Part shown: piece by piece, positions 1 to 6,180 of the stretch
Layout of the letters: each line of letters starts with the position of its first letter
Numbering within the stretch: the first letter of the stretch is position 1
Assembly: GCF_943913695.1 (NCBI RefSeq)
Contig: NZ_CALTZE010000123.1
Location: 1 to 10,955, forward strand
Length of the DNA stretch: 10,955 nt
Source of the DNA: an uncultured Marmoricola sp.
Lineage (GTDB): Bacteria; Actinomycetota; Actinomycetes; Propionibacteriales; Nocardioidaceae
Reading direction: 5' to 3'
Notes under the pieces: generated by a model
Databases searched by the model: none
What the model saw: only the letters and a program-made list of their open reading frames with translations
Told to the model about the DNA's origin: nothing
Translations under genes and position numbers: made by a program

Positions 1-11
1 GGGGCGGTCAT
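1..11 (-). CDS. Start of a truncated downstream gene, probably the next ABC sugar transporter component
   Basis: Only the first codons are inside the window (ATG at 11-9, reading M-T-A on the minus strand). A GGAG Shine-Dalgarno sequence (plus-strand CTCC, 18-21) lies six bases upstream of the ATG. The gene follows the sugar-binding lipoprotein gene on the same strand after 115 bases. In XylF-type operons the ATPase (XylG) or permease (XylH) gene normally comes next, so that identity is inferred from position alone. The coding sequence itself is too short to identify, and the start could be spurious. Confidence 0.4.
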
Positions 12-45
12 CGATGACTCCGGGTGTGGGCTTGCGGGGGGGGCG

Positions 46-79
46 GCGGGCCCGGCCGGGGGGAGTGGACCGGGCCCGC
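46..79 (-). promoter_or_regulatory. Intercistronic GC-rich stem-loop
   Basis: The arms GCGGGCCCGG (46-55) and CCGGGCCCGC (70-79) are a perfect 10-bp inverted repeat around a 14-base loop. It lies between the stop of the binding-protein gene and the next start on the same strand. No T-tract follows on the minus strand, so it does not look like a complete intrinsic terminator. In binding-protein-first ABC operons such structures often stabilise the upstream mRNA or reduce read-through, giving excess binding protein. That role is inferred here. Confidence 0.45.
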
Positions 80-126
80 TGCTCAGGGGGAGGACCGGTG
101 GGTCCTCGTGGAGGTGAGGCGCGGGA

Positions 127-1218
127 TCAGGAGATCCCGGCGTCCTCGCACTGCTGCTCGAAGCCCTTGCAGACGTCCTCGGCCTTCTGACCGCCGTCGT
201 CGATGACCTCGGAGACGTTGTCCTTGGTGATCGCGACCGGGTCCAGCAGCACGGCGGGGACCTGGCGGTCGCCCTCGGTGTCCTCGACCTCGCCCGTGGT
301 CTCGCCCTCGTCGCCCTGGGCGAGCGCGATGGCGAGGTCCGCGAGCGCACCGGCCTCCTGCGTGGCGGACTTGTAGACCGTCATGCACTGGGTGCCGGCG
401 AGGATGTTCTGCAGGCCCTCGACGGTGGCGTCCTGGCCGGTCACGGGGACCTCACCGGCCCGGCCGTTCTTGTCGAGGATCGAGATCGCGGCGCCGCCGA
501 GACCGTCGTTGGCCGCGAGCACGCCGTCGATCTTGCCGTCGGCCTGGGTGTACATCTGCTCGAAGATGACGCCGGCCTGCTCGTTGTCCCACCCGGGGAC
601 GGCCTGCTCGGCCACCTGGGTGAAGTTGCTGATGCCGTCGAGCACGCTGTGGGCGCCCTCGGAGAACGACGTGGCGTTGGAGTCGTCGGGCGAGCCGTTG
701 AGGAAGACGATGTTGGCGTCGGTGTCCTCGCCGAGGCAGTCGGCCAGGCCCTGGCCCTGCAGCTCGCCGACCTTGTTGTTGTCGAAGGAGACGTAGTACT
801 GCGCCGAGCCGCCGAGGGTGAGGCGGTCGTAGTCGATGGTCGCGACGCCCTGCGCCTCGGCCTTCTGCTGGATCGCCGCACCCGAGGCGTTGTCGAGGTT
901 GACGATCGCGAGGACGGTGACGCCGTCGGTCATCATCTGGTCGGCGATGGTCGCCATCTGCTCCGAGTCGCCCTGCGCGTTGTCGATGACGTAGTCGACC
1001 CCGGCCTCCTCGAAGGCGGCCTCGAGAGCCGGCCGGTCGGCGGTCTCCCAGCGCACCGAGGACTCGGTGTCGGGCAGGATCACGCCGATCTTGGCGTCCG
1101 CGGCGGCGTCCCCACCGCTGCCGCCGTCGCTGCCACCGTCGTCGCCGCTGCCGCAGGCAGAGAGCGTGAGCGCGAGACCGAGGGTCCCGGCCGCGAGTAC
1201 TACAGGCATCCGCTTCAC
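127..1218 (-). CDS. xylF: XylF-like sugar ABC transporter substrate-binding lipoprotein
   Basis: This is an extracytoplasmic sugar-binding protein of the XylF/ChvE type (periplasmic-binding-protein family 1), delivering a pentose-like sugar to an ABC importer. The 363-residue product has a lipoprotein signal: MKRMPVV, a hydrophobic stretch, then the lipobox LSAC with acylated Cys22. A Gly/Ser/Asp linker follows to about residue 42. XylF-like signatures are IDYDRL, VSFDNNKVGELQ, FLNGSPDDSNA, AANDGLGGA, TGQDAT, AGTQCMTVYK and a C-terminal VPAVLLDPVAITKDNV. I chose the GTG at 1218 over an ATG at 1233. A GGAGG (plus-strand CCTCC, 1227-1231) sits eight bases before this GTG and itself overlaps the ATG, and the GTG start gives a compact signal peptide. 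It leads a probable operon running off the left edge. The exact sugar (xylose, or another aldose such as galactose or arabinose) cannot be fixed from sequence. Confidence 0.87.
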   Translation of the reverse strand: MKRMPVVLAAGTLGLALTLSACGSGDDGGSDGGSGGDAAADAKIGVILPDTESSVRWETADRPALEAAFEEAGVDYVIDNAQGDSEQMATIADQMMTDGVTVLAIVNLDNASGAAIQQKAEAQGVATIDYDRLTLGGSAQYYVSFDNNKVGELQGQGLADCLGEDTDANIVFLNGSPDDSNATSFSEGAHSVLDGISNFTQVAEQAVPGWDNEQAGVIFEQMYTQADGKIDGVLAANDGLGGAAISILDKNGRAGEVPVTGQDATVEGLQNILAGTQCMTVYKSATQEAGALADLAIALAQGDEGETTGEVEDTEGDRQVPAVLLDPVAITKDNVSEVIDDGGQKAEDVCKGFEQQCEDAGIS

Positions 1219-1404
1219 GCAGATCGCCTCCATTCAGTGAGTGCGGATCACCGTCGAGACGCGAGGCACGGGATGTCCGAGAGATGTCGGCCGTGCGTCC
1301 ATCAGGTAAATGTTGGCCGGCCCAACGTAATCCCCGTCACACTCCGTGACTAGTCGTCGCGGACAACAAATGTGCGGACGGTCTAGACCTGATGACACAC
1401 GCGC
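1219..1404 (-). promoter_or_regulatory. Upstream region of the sugar-binding protein gene with clustered dyads
   Basis: The 186 bases between the P450 stop and the lipoprotein start hold several short inverted repeats. ATGTTGG/CCAACGT (1310-1316 and 1322-1328) matches at 6 of 7 positions. GTCAC-ACTCC-GTGAC (1336-1350) is perfect. GTCGTC-GCG-GACAAC (1353-1367) matches at 5 of 6. GGTCTAGACC (1380-1389) is a perfect 10-bp palindrome. On the minus strand 1357-1370 reads TTTGTTGTCCGCGA, whose TTTGTT resembles half of the XylR/ROK-family operators found ahead of xylose genes. I see no convincing -35/-10 pair. Sugar-responsive repression is an inference. Confidence 0.4.
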
Positions 1405-2679
1405 TCAGGAGCGACGTACCGGCAGCGCGTCGAGCCCGAAGACCAGCGACGAGGTGCGGTAGGGCAGCTCCTCGGGCGGCACGGCCAGTCGCAGCTCGGG
1501 GAAGCGTCGGGCCAGGGCCGGCAGCGCCGCCACCAGCTCCATGCGTGCCAGCTCCGCGCCGATGCAGCGGTGGATGCCGTAGCCGAAGGCCAGGTGGCCG
1601 CGACCGGCCCGCGCCGGATCGAGGCCGGGGCCGTGCCCCGCGTGCGGGTCGTGGTTGGCCGCGGGCAGCGAGCACATCACCACCGCGCCCTTCGGCACTC
1701 GTACGCCGCCCACGACCACGTCGCGCAGCGCGAAGCGCGGGAAGGCGACCTGCACTACGGCGAGCACCCGGAGCAGCTCGTCGACCAGCGGCCCGGCGAC
1801 CGCGGGGTCCTCCCCCAGCCGGCGCCACGCCTCGCGGTCCTGCGCCAGGTGGGCCACGCCGAGGGCCAGCATCGAGGCGCTGGTCTCGAGCCCGCCGGTG
1901 AAGACGCCGTCGGCCAGGCCACCGAGCTCGAAGTCGGAGACCTCCTCGCCGTGGTCGCGCACCAGCTGCCCGATGAGGCCCGGCCCCGGCTCGACCCGTT
2001 GCCGTGCCACCTCCCCCAGCAGGAACTCGCGCGAGCCTCCGATCGCCCCGATCGTGCCGCGACCGCCGCCGCTGACGTCGAAGCGCTGCGTGGCCAGCGA
2101 GGCGAAGGTCTCGCGGCGCTCGTCGGGCAGCCCGAGCAGGTCGCAGATCACCAGGAACGGCACGGGGAAGGCATAGGTCGGCACCAGGTCGACGACCTCG
2201 CCGGGGGCGGCCGCCACCTCCTCGACCTGACGCGCGACGACGGCCTCGATCATGGGCTGCATCCGCTGCAGCCGGCGCATCGTGAACTCCGGCGTGATCA
2301 GCCGCCGCAGCCGCGTGTGGTCGGGTGGGTCGGTGAACCCCAGGCCGCCGATGTCGCCGTCGGTCGCGGAGCCGCTGCGCCCGACGTAGGGCCGGATGTC
2401 GGTGGAGTAGGACGCGCTGTCGGCGAGCACCTCGCGCACCTCGGCGTCACCGGTCACCATCCAGACCTCGATGCCCAGGAGCCGCACGAGTCGGGTGACC
2501 GGCGCCGCCTCGCGGACGGCCTGGAGCCGTGCGCTCGGCAGCATCCCGTCGCGGCGCAGTGGCCACGACAGCGCCGCAGGCACCCGGTCGAGGCGCGTCA
2601 GGTCGACCCCGCCCCGCGCCACCAGGGTGCGCCGCGCCACCCCGGCCACGGTGCTCGTCACGGTCGCGACGATGCCCAT
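1405..2679 (-). CDS. Cytochrome P450
   Basis: This is a soluble bacterial (class I type) P450 monooxygenase of 424 residues, a typical length. Visible landmarks are the I-helix oxygen-activation motif GGLET (262-266, acid-Thr pair E265/T266), the K-helix ExxR (E301-L-L-R304), and the haem loop FGYGIHRCIG (365-374) with thiolate ligand Cys372. The segment GFTDPPDHTRLRRL is the usual C-helix region. The start is ATG 2679, with an AGGGGG Shine-Dalgarno five bases upstream; a GTG at 2700 is in frame but has no such signal. The meander between ANHDP and HLAFG lacks the usual FPDPDxFD pattern and reads HAGHGPGLDP. No ferredoxin or reductase gene is adjacent, so electrons must come from elsewhere. 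The substrate is unknown. Family assignment is certain, subfamily is not. Confidence 0.95.
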   Translation of the reverse strand: MGIVATVTSTVAGVARRTLVARGGVDLTRLDRVPAALSWPLRRDGMLPSARLQAVREAAPVTRLVRLLGIEVWMVTGDAEVREVLADSASYSTDIRPYVGRSGSATDGDIGGLGFTDPPDHTRLRRLITPEFTMRRLQRMQPMIEAVVARQVEEVAAAPGEVVDLVPTYAFPVPFLVICDLLGLPDERRETFASLATQRFDVSGGGRGTIGAIGGSREFLLGEVARQRVEPGPGLIGQLVRDHGEEVSDFELGGLADGVFTGGLETSASMLALGVAHLAQDREAWRRLGEDPAVAGPLVDELLRVLAVVQVAFPRFALRDVVVGGVRVPKGAVVMCSLPAANHDPHAGHGPGLDPARAGRGHLAFGYGIHRCIGAELARMELVAALPALARRFPELRLAVPPEELPYRTSSLVFGLDALPVRRS

Positions 2680-2703
2680 GGGGACCCCCTGTCGTCGCAC
2701 CCG

Positions 2704-2709
2704 AGCCTA
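2704..2709 (-). promoter_or_regulatory. Possible -10 box of the P450 gene
   Basis: The minus strand reads TAGGCT here, an actinobacterial -10-like hexamer (TANNNT). It would place transcription start near 2697 and leave a short leader carrying the AGGGGG ribosome-binding site. No good -35 lies 16-18 bases upstream, so an activator would probably be needed if this is the promoter. Confidence 0.3.
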
Positions 2710-2732
2710 GGGACAGATGCCCTCCGCAACCA

Positions 2733-2758
2733 TCAGGGACACCCCTGAGGGCGTGTCC
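2733..2758. promoter_or_regulatory. Overlapping dyads in the P450/HNH divergent region, candidate operator
   Basis: TCAGGG-ACAC-CCCTGA (2733-2748) is a perfect 16-base dyad with 6-bp arms. A second perfect dyad, GGACAC (2737-2742) and GTGTCC (2753-2758), interleaves with it. If the -10 at 2704-2709 is right, the first dyad is centred about 43 bases upstream of the P450 start site, where activators or response regulators often bind. The protein that binds is unknown. Confidence 0.4.
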
Positions 2759-2835
2759 GACCGGCACGGGGCGGCGGGAGGCGGGGTCGGAGACCGCATG
2801 GCGGGACGCCCCTAACACAGGCTCGACAGTAGGGA

Positions 2836-2841
2836 TAGAAT
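2836..2841 (+). promoter_or_regulatory. -10 box for a leaderless HNH gene
   Basis: TAGAAT matches the -10 consensus TATAAT at five of six positions and ends seven bases before the ATG at 2849. Transcription would start at or next to the ATG. No Shine-Dalgarno sequence is correctly placed, which fits leaderless translation, common in actinobacteria. A clear -35 is not visible. Confidence 0.6.
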
Positions 2842-2856
2842 CGAACACATGAGCGA
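2841..2856 (+). promoter_or_regulatory. Degenerate LexA (SOS) box over the start codon
   Basis: The sequence TCGAAC-ACAT-GAGCGA matches the actinobacterial/mycobacterial SOS box TCGAAC-N4-GTTCGA at 10 of 12 arm positions. The left half is perfect and the right half carries two mismatches. It overlaps the last base of the -10 box and the ATG (2849-2851), so bound LexA would block initiation. Several 13E12-family genes of M. tuberculosis are known to carry SOS boxes, which supports the reading. Confidence 0.45.
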
Positions 2857-4174
2857 TTCCCAGCCACACTCCGATGTCGCCTTCCTGCGCGACGTCCGGG
2901 CGTGGCTGGCCGACCTCGACCCGACGAGCCTCACGGCCGCCGACCAGGTAGATCTGCTCCGGGCCGCCGAGGAGGTCAAGGCCGCGACGGCCGCTTGCCA
3001 GGCCCGCGTCATCGAGGTGGCAGGCGAGGAGCTCGACCACGTGCAGGTGGGACTGGCGATGCGCACCTCCCCCGCCCTGGCCCGGCAGTTCGTCGGAGTC
3101 GCCCGAGCACTGCAGGAGATGCCCCACGTGCAGGCGGCCCTCGCCGCCGGCGAGACGTCCGAATACCGCGCGCGGCTGGCCGTCAAGGAGACCGCACACC
3201 TCACTGCCCACGACTGGGCGGCGGTGGATGCCGAGCTCGCCGCTCGCGAGGGCGGGATCGAGGCACTCGGCGACCGGGCGATGGAGTGCACCGCTCGCGG
3301 GGCCGCAGACCGGATCGACCCGGCCGGTGCCTGCGCGCGCCGCGCGCGGGCGGTCAAGCAGCGCCGCGTCGGCCTGCGACCGGCACCCGACGGCATGACC
3401 CGCCTCTCCGCCGTGCTGCCGCTCACCGACGGGGTCGGCGTCTACGCCGCGCTGAAGCAGGCCGCCGACACCGCGCGCGCCACCGGGTCCGCCGAGGGTC
3501 GCAACCGGGGCGAGGTCATGGCCGACGAGCTGGTCGCCCGGGTCACCGGGCGCGCCGCCGGCAGCCCCGCGACGGTCGAGGTCAACCTCGTGATGAGCGA
3601 CCTGGCACTCCTCGCCAGCGGCGAGACCACCGACCCGGACGACCTGCAGGAGCCGGCCGTCGCCGAGGGCTTCGGTCCCGTCCCGGCCGACCTGGCCCGC
3701 GGCATCGTCCGCGACGCTGACACGGTGTGGCTGCGTCGCCTCTTCTCCGACCCCGACACCGGGCAGCTCGTGGGCATGGAGTCGCGTGCCCGGGTGTTCC
3801 CGGCAGGGCTGCGCCGCTTCGTGGTGGTGCGCGACCAGCAGTGCCGCACGCCGTGGTGCGACGCGCCCGTGCGTCACATCGACCACGTCACCCCCGCCGA
3901 GGCGGGCGGCCCAACCAGCGCCGACAACGCCCAGGGTCTCTGCGAGGCGTGCAACTACGCCAAGCAGACCCACCACCTGCACCAGATCGTCGACTCCGGC
4001 GGCGACGTGGTCATCACCACCGTCACCGGGCACACCTACGTCTCCCGACCGCCACCGCCACCCGGGTCGCGCCCTCCTCACCCCGAGCCGCGCAGCTACG
4101 CCGAGGACCCATCGTTCGCCGAGGGCCACGCGCGGCACGTGGTCCTCGAGCTCGCAGGCAGACAGCCCGCCTAG
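2849..4174 (+). CDS. DUF222 (13E12-type) HNH endonuclease domain protein
   Basis: This 441-residue protein has the architecture of the actinobacterial 13E12 repeat family. A helical, Arg/Ala-rich DUF222 region covers about residues 1-300, and a C-terminal HNH nuclease domain about 325-380. The HNH core shows zinc-binding pairs C332/C337 and C365/C368, the catalytic segment HIDH (343-346), and N360 upstream of the second Cys pair. A low-complexity Pro-rich tail (401-413) follows. The family is abundant and often multicopy in Nocardioides and mycobacteria. Its members are presumed DNA endonucleases with unclear biological roles, possibly mobile or SOS-linked. The ATG start is supported by the -10 box seven bases upstream. 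It lies between a divergent P450 and convergent guaA, four bases from the guaA stop, and has no partner gene. Confidence 0.92.
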   Translation: MSDSQPHSDVAFLRDVRAWLADLDPTSLTAADQVDLLRAAEEVKAATAACQARVIEVAGEELDHVQVGLAMRTSPALARQFVGVARALQEMPHVQAALAAGETSEYRARLAVKETAHLTAHDWAAVDAELAAREGGIEALGDRAMECTARGAADRIDPAGACARRARAVKQRRVGLRPAPDGMTRLSAVLPLTDGVGVYAALKQAADTARATGSAEGRNRGEVMADELVARVTGRAAGSPATVEVNLVMSDLALLASGETTDPDDLQEPAVAEGFGPVPADLARGIVRDADTVWLRRLFSDPDTGQLVGMESRARVFPAGLRRFVVVRDQQCRTPWCDAPVRHIDHVTPAEAGGPTSADNAQGLCEACNYAKQTHHLHQIVDSGGDVVITTVTGHTYVSRPPPPPGSRPPHPEPRSYAEDPSFAEGHARHVVLELAGRQPA

Positions 4175-4178
4175 AGGA

Positions 4179-5756
4179 TCACTCCCACTCGATGGTGCCG
4201 GGGGGCTTGCTGGTGATGTCGACGGTGACGCGGTTGATCTCGCGCACCTCGTTGGTGATGCGGGTGGAGATGGTCTCGAGCACGTCGTAGGGCACCCGCG
4301 CCCAGTCGGCGGTCATGGCGTCCTCGGAGGTCACCGGGCGGAGCACGACGGGGTGGCCGTAGGTGCGGCCGTCACCCTGTACGCCGACCGAGCGCACGTC
4401 GGCGAGCAGCACCACGGGGAACTGCCAGATGTCGCGGTCGAGACCGGCGCGGGTGAGCTCCTCGCGGGCGATCGCGTCAGCCTCGCGCAGGATGTCGAGA
4501 CGCTCCTGGGTGACCTCGCCGACGATGCGGATGCCGAGACCCGGGCCGGGGAAGGGGTGTCGCCACACGATCTCCGGCGGCAGGCCCAGCTGCTCGCCGA
4601 CCAGGCGCACCTCGTCCTTGAAGAGCGTGCGCAGCGGCTCGACGAGCTCGAACTCGACGTCGTCGGGCAGGCCGCCGACATTGTGGTGGCTCTTGATGTT
4701 GGAGGTGCCGGACCCTCCCCCGGACTCGACCACGTCGGGATAGAGCGTCCCCTGGACGAGGTAGGCGACCTTGGTGTCGGCAGCGGCGCCCTGCTCGATC
4801 TGCGGCGCCAGCACGTCGGCCTCGGCGGCCTCGAAGACACGGATGAACTCAGCGCCGATGATCTTGCGCTTCTGCTCGGGGTCGCTGACGCCGGCGAGGG
4901 CGTCGAGGAAGCGCTTCTGCGCGTCCACCACGACCAGGTCGGCGCCGGTCGCCTCGACGAAGTCACGCTCGATCTGCTCGGTCTCGCCCTTGCGCATCAG
5001 GCCGTGGTCGACGTAGACGCATGTCAGACGGTCGCCGATCGCACGCTGCACCAGCGCGGCGGCGACCGCGGAGTCGACGCCGCCCGACAGTGCGCAGATC
5101 GCCAGCCCGTCACCGACCTGCTCGCGGATCCGCTCGACCTGCTCCTCGACGATGTTGACCATCGTCCAGGTCGGCCGGCAGTGGGCGATGTCGTGGAGGA
5201 AGTGCTCGAGCACCTTCTGGCCGTGCTCGGTGTGCATCACCTCGGGGTGCCACTGCACCCCGGCGAGTCGGCGGTCGGTCTGCTCGAAGGCGGCCACGGG
5301 GGTGGCGGCGGTCGAGGCGAGCACGGTGAACCCCTCGGGCGCCTGTCGCACGGAGTCGCCGTGCGACATCCACACCCGGTGCGAGGCGGGTACGTCGGCC
5401 AGCAGCGTGCCCGAATCGCTCACGGCCACAGGGGTGCGGCCGTACTCCGAGATCCCCGTGCGGGCGACCTCGCCCCCCAGCGCCTGCGCCATCGCCTGAA
5501 ATCCGTAGCACATCCCGAAGACCGGCACCCCGGTCTCGAAGAGCGACGGGTCGACGTGCGGCGCGCCCTCGGCGTAGACCGACGATGGTCCGCCCGAGAG
5601 CACGATCGCCGCGGGCTCCTTGGCGAGCATCTCGGCGACCGGCATGTCGTGCGGCACGATCTCGGAGTAGACGCGGGCCTCACGCACGCGCCGGGCGATG
5701 AGCTGCGCGTACTGCGCCCCGAAGTCGACGACGAGGACGGTGTCGTGATCGTGCAC
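4179..5756 (-). CDS. guaA: GMP synthase (glutamine-hydrolysing)
   Basis: The enzyme converts XMP, ATP and glutamine to GMP in the cytosol, the last step of guanine nucleotide synthesis. At 525 residues it has full family length. The N-terminal class I glutamine amidotransferase has the nucleophile C83 in GMCYGFQ and the His/Glu partners H170 and E172 in WHPEV. The ATP-pyrophosphatase domain has the P-loop SGGVDS (224-229). The C-terminal dimerisation domain ends with the hallmark PPGTIEWE. The start is GTG 5756, preceded by GGAAGG six bases upstream on the minus strand; the N-terminus HDTVLVVDFGAQY matches the family. The gene is monocistronic as far as visible, with a long structured region upstream. 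It converges on the HNH gene. This is an essential housekeeping function with no broken motif. Confidence 0.98.
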   Translation of the reverse strand: MHDHDTVLVVDFGAQYAQLIARRVREARVYSEIVPHDMPVAEMLAKEPAAIVLSGGPSSVYAEGAPHVDPSLFETGVPVFGMCYGFQAMAQALGGEVARTGISEYGRTPVAVSDSGTLLADVPASHRVWMSHGDSVRQAPEGFTVLASTAATPVAAFEQTDRRLAGVQWHPEVMHTEHGQKVLEHFLHDIAHCRPTWTMVNIVEEQVERIREQVGDGLAICALSGGVDSAVAAALVQRAIGDRLTCVYVDHGLMRKGETEQIERDFVEATGADLVVVDAQKRFLDALAGVSDPEQKRKIIGAEFIRVFEAAEADVLAPQIEQGAAADTKVAYLVQGTLYPDVVESGGGSGTSNIKSHHNVGGLPDDVEFELVEPLRTLFKDEVRLVGEQLGLPPEIVWRHPFPGPGLGIRIVGEVTQERLDILREADAIAREELTRAGLDRDIWQFPVVLLADVRSVGVQGDGRTYGHPVVLRPVTSEDAMTADWARVPYDVLETISTRITNEVREINRVTVDITSKPPGTIEWE

Positions 5757-5877
5757 GGGCGGCCTTCCGATGCTGGTCGATCAGGAGGTCCCGAGTCTGC
5801 CAGAGCCCCGCACCGGCCCGGATGGTGGACCACCGCGGCAGCGCCGTAACCGCCTCGTCGTGCCCTCGTTGTCAGGT

Positions 5878-5899
5878 CGGGCCCGGGAGACCGGGCTCG
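5878..5899. promoter_or_regulatory. Short hairpin with a GAGA loop
   Basis: GCCCGG (5881-5886) and CCGGGC (5891-5896) pair perfectly around GAGA, a GNRA tetraloop if transcribed rightward. The stem extends outward by one G-U, one G-C and one C-G pair. On the minus strand, the guaA direction, the loop reads TCTC and the wobble becomes a mismatch, but the six-pair core remains. It lies about 120-145 bases before the guaA start. Function is unknown. Confidence 0.35.
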
Positions 5900-5927
5900 G
5901 AACCGGTTCGCACACACCGCGAGCTCG

Positions 5928-5966
5928 CCAGGGCCCGACCACCCTCCCTCCCCGGTCGGGCCCTGG
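5928..5966 (-). promoter_or_regulatory. 13-bp perfect inverted repeat with a G-quadruplex motif
   Basis: The arms CCAGGGCCCGACC (5928-5940) and GGTCGGGCCCTGG (5954-5966) are exact inverse complements around a 13-base loop. On the minus strand the loop and part of one arm form GGGG-A-GGG-A-GGG-TGGTC-GGG (plus coordinates 5934-5953), a canonical four-tract quadruplex motif with loops of 1, 1 and 5. Hairpin and quadruplex share bases, so they would exclude each other. There is no T-tract after the stem. It could be a U-less terminator of the choD operon or an element in the guaA leader. Confidence 0.5.
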
Positions 5967-5989
5967 TGTCGCGTCAGGGCAGGGCCGAG

Positions 5990-6170
5990 CCCCGCTCCCT
6001 GAGGTGCGAGCGAAGCGAGCCCCCGCTCCCTGAGGTGCGAGCGGACCGAGCCCCGCTCCCTGAGGTGCGAGCGAAGCGAGCCACGCTCCCCGAGGTGCGA
6101 GCCAACCGAGCCCCGCTCCCTGAGGTGCGAGCCGACCGAGCCCCGCTCCCTGAGGTGCGAGCGAAGCGAG
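5990..6170. repeat. Six tandem 30-31 bp repeats
   Basis: The units are 5990-6019, 6020-6050 (one extra C), 6051-6080, 6081-6110, 6111-6140 and 6141-6170. Each begins CC(C/A)CGCTCCC(T/C)GAGGTGCGAGC. Each ends with a variable five-base cassette before GAG: GAAGC in units 1, 3 and 6; GGACC in unit 2; CAACC in unit 4; CGACC in unit 5. Units 2-3 and 5-6 are near-identical pairs, giving a partial 90-base higher-order period. Within a unit CGCTC and GAGCG can pair around a ten-base loop, and GAGC-CCC-GCTC can pair across unit junctions. The unit resembles short intergenic repeats that I recall as common in Nocardioides genomes. There are no unique spacers, so it is not CRISPR. Confidence 0.85.
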
Positions 6171-6180
6171 CCACGAAGGG

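Larger units (their letters stand above)
5757..6180. other. 424-base non-coding region between choD and guaA
   Basis: No credible gene is present. In order from the guaA side it holds: the guaA ribosome-binding site; a weak possible -35 (minus-strand CTGACA, plus 5870-5875) without a clear -10; a GAGA-loop hairpin (5878-5899); a 13-bp inverted repeat overlapping a G-quadruplex motif (5928-5966); and six tandem repeats (5990-6170). Open frames cross the array on both strands only because its period is almost always a multiple of three. The region serves as both the 3' flank of choD and the 5' flank of guaA. Confidence 0.8.

Noticed and set aside
1219..1233. ATG at 1233 as the start of the sugar-binding lipoprotein
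   Set aside because: The GGAGG that overlaps this ATG is ideally placed for the GTG at 1218, which also gives a normal lipoprotein signal.
2680..2700. GTG at 2700 as the P450 start
   Set aside because: The AGGGGG ribosome-binding site lies between the GTG and the ATG at 2679 and fits the ATG.
1570..2748. 392-residue plus-strand open frame opposite the P450
   Set aside because: It is antisense to a gene with intact P450 motifs and has His/Gln/Arg-rich composition without a domain.
2447..4138. 563-residue minus-strand open frame opposite the HNH gene
   Set aside because: The plus strand carries clear DUF222 and HNH motifs. The antisense frame has no recognisable motif and runs into the P450 gene.
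3786..5849. 687-residue plus-strand open frame across the HNH end and guaA
   Set aside because: It is antisense to intact guaA and in another frame over the HNH gene, is low-complexity in composition, and has no domain motif. High GC keeps such shadow frames open.
5928..5966. Classical rho-independent terminator
   Set aside because: The stem is strong, but no T-tract follows in either direction. Only a U-less type could apply, so I list it as a regulatory structure.
5990..6170. CRISPR array
   Set aside because: Units are contiguous without unique spacers; the variable cassette is only five bases, and no cas genes are present.
5974..6174. Repeat protein (RERGS..SHL type) encoded by the tandem array
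   Set aside because: Frames stay open on both strands only because the period is 30 bases. There is no ribosome-binding site, and the single 31-base unit breaks the frame.
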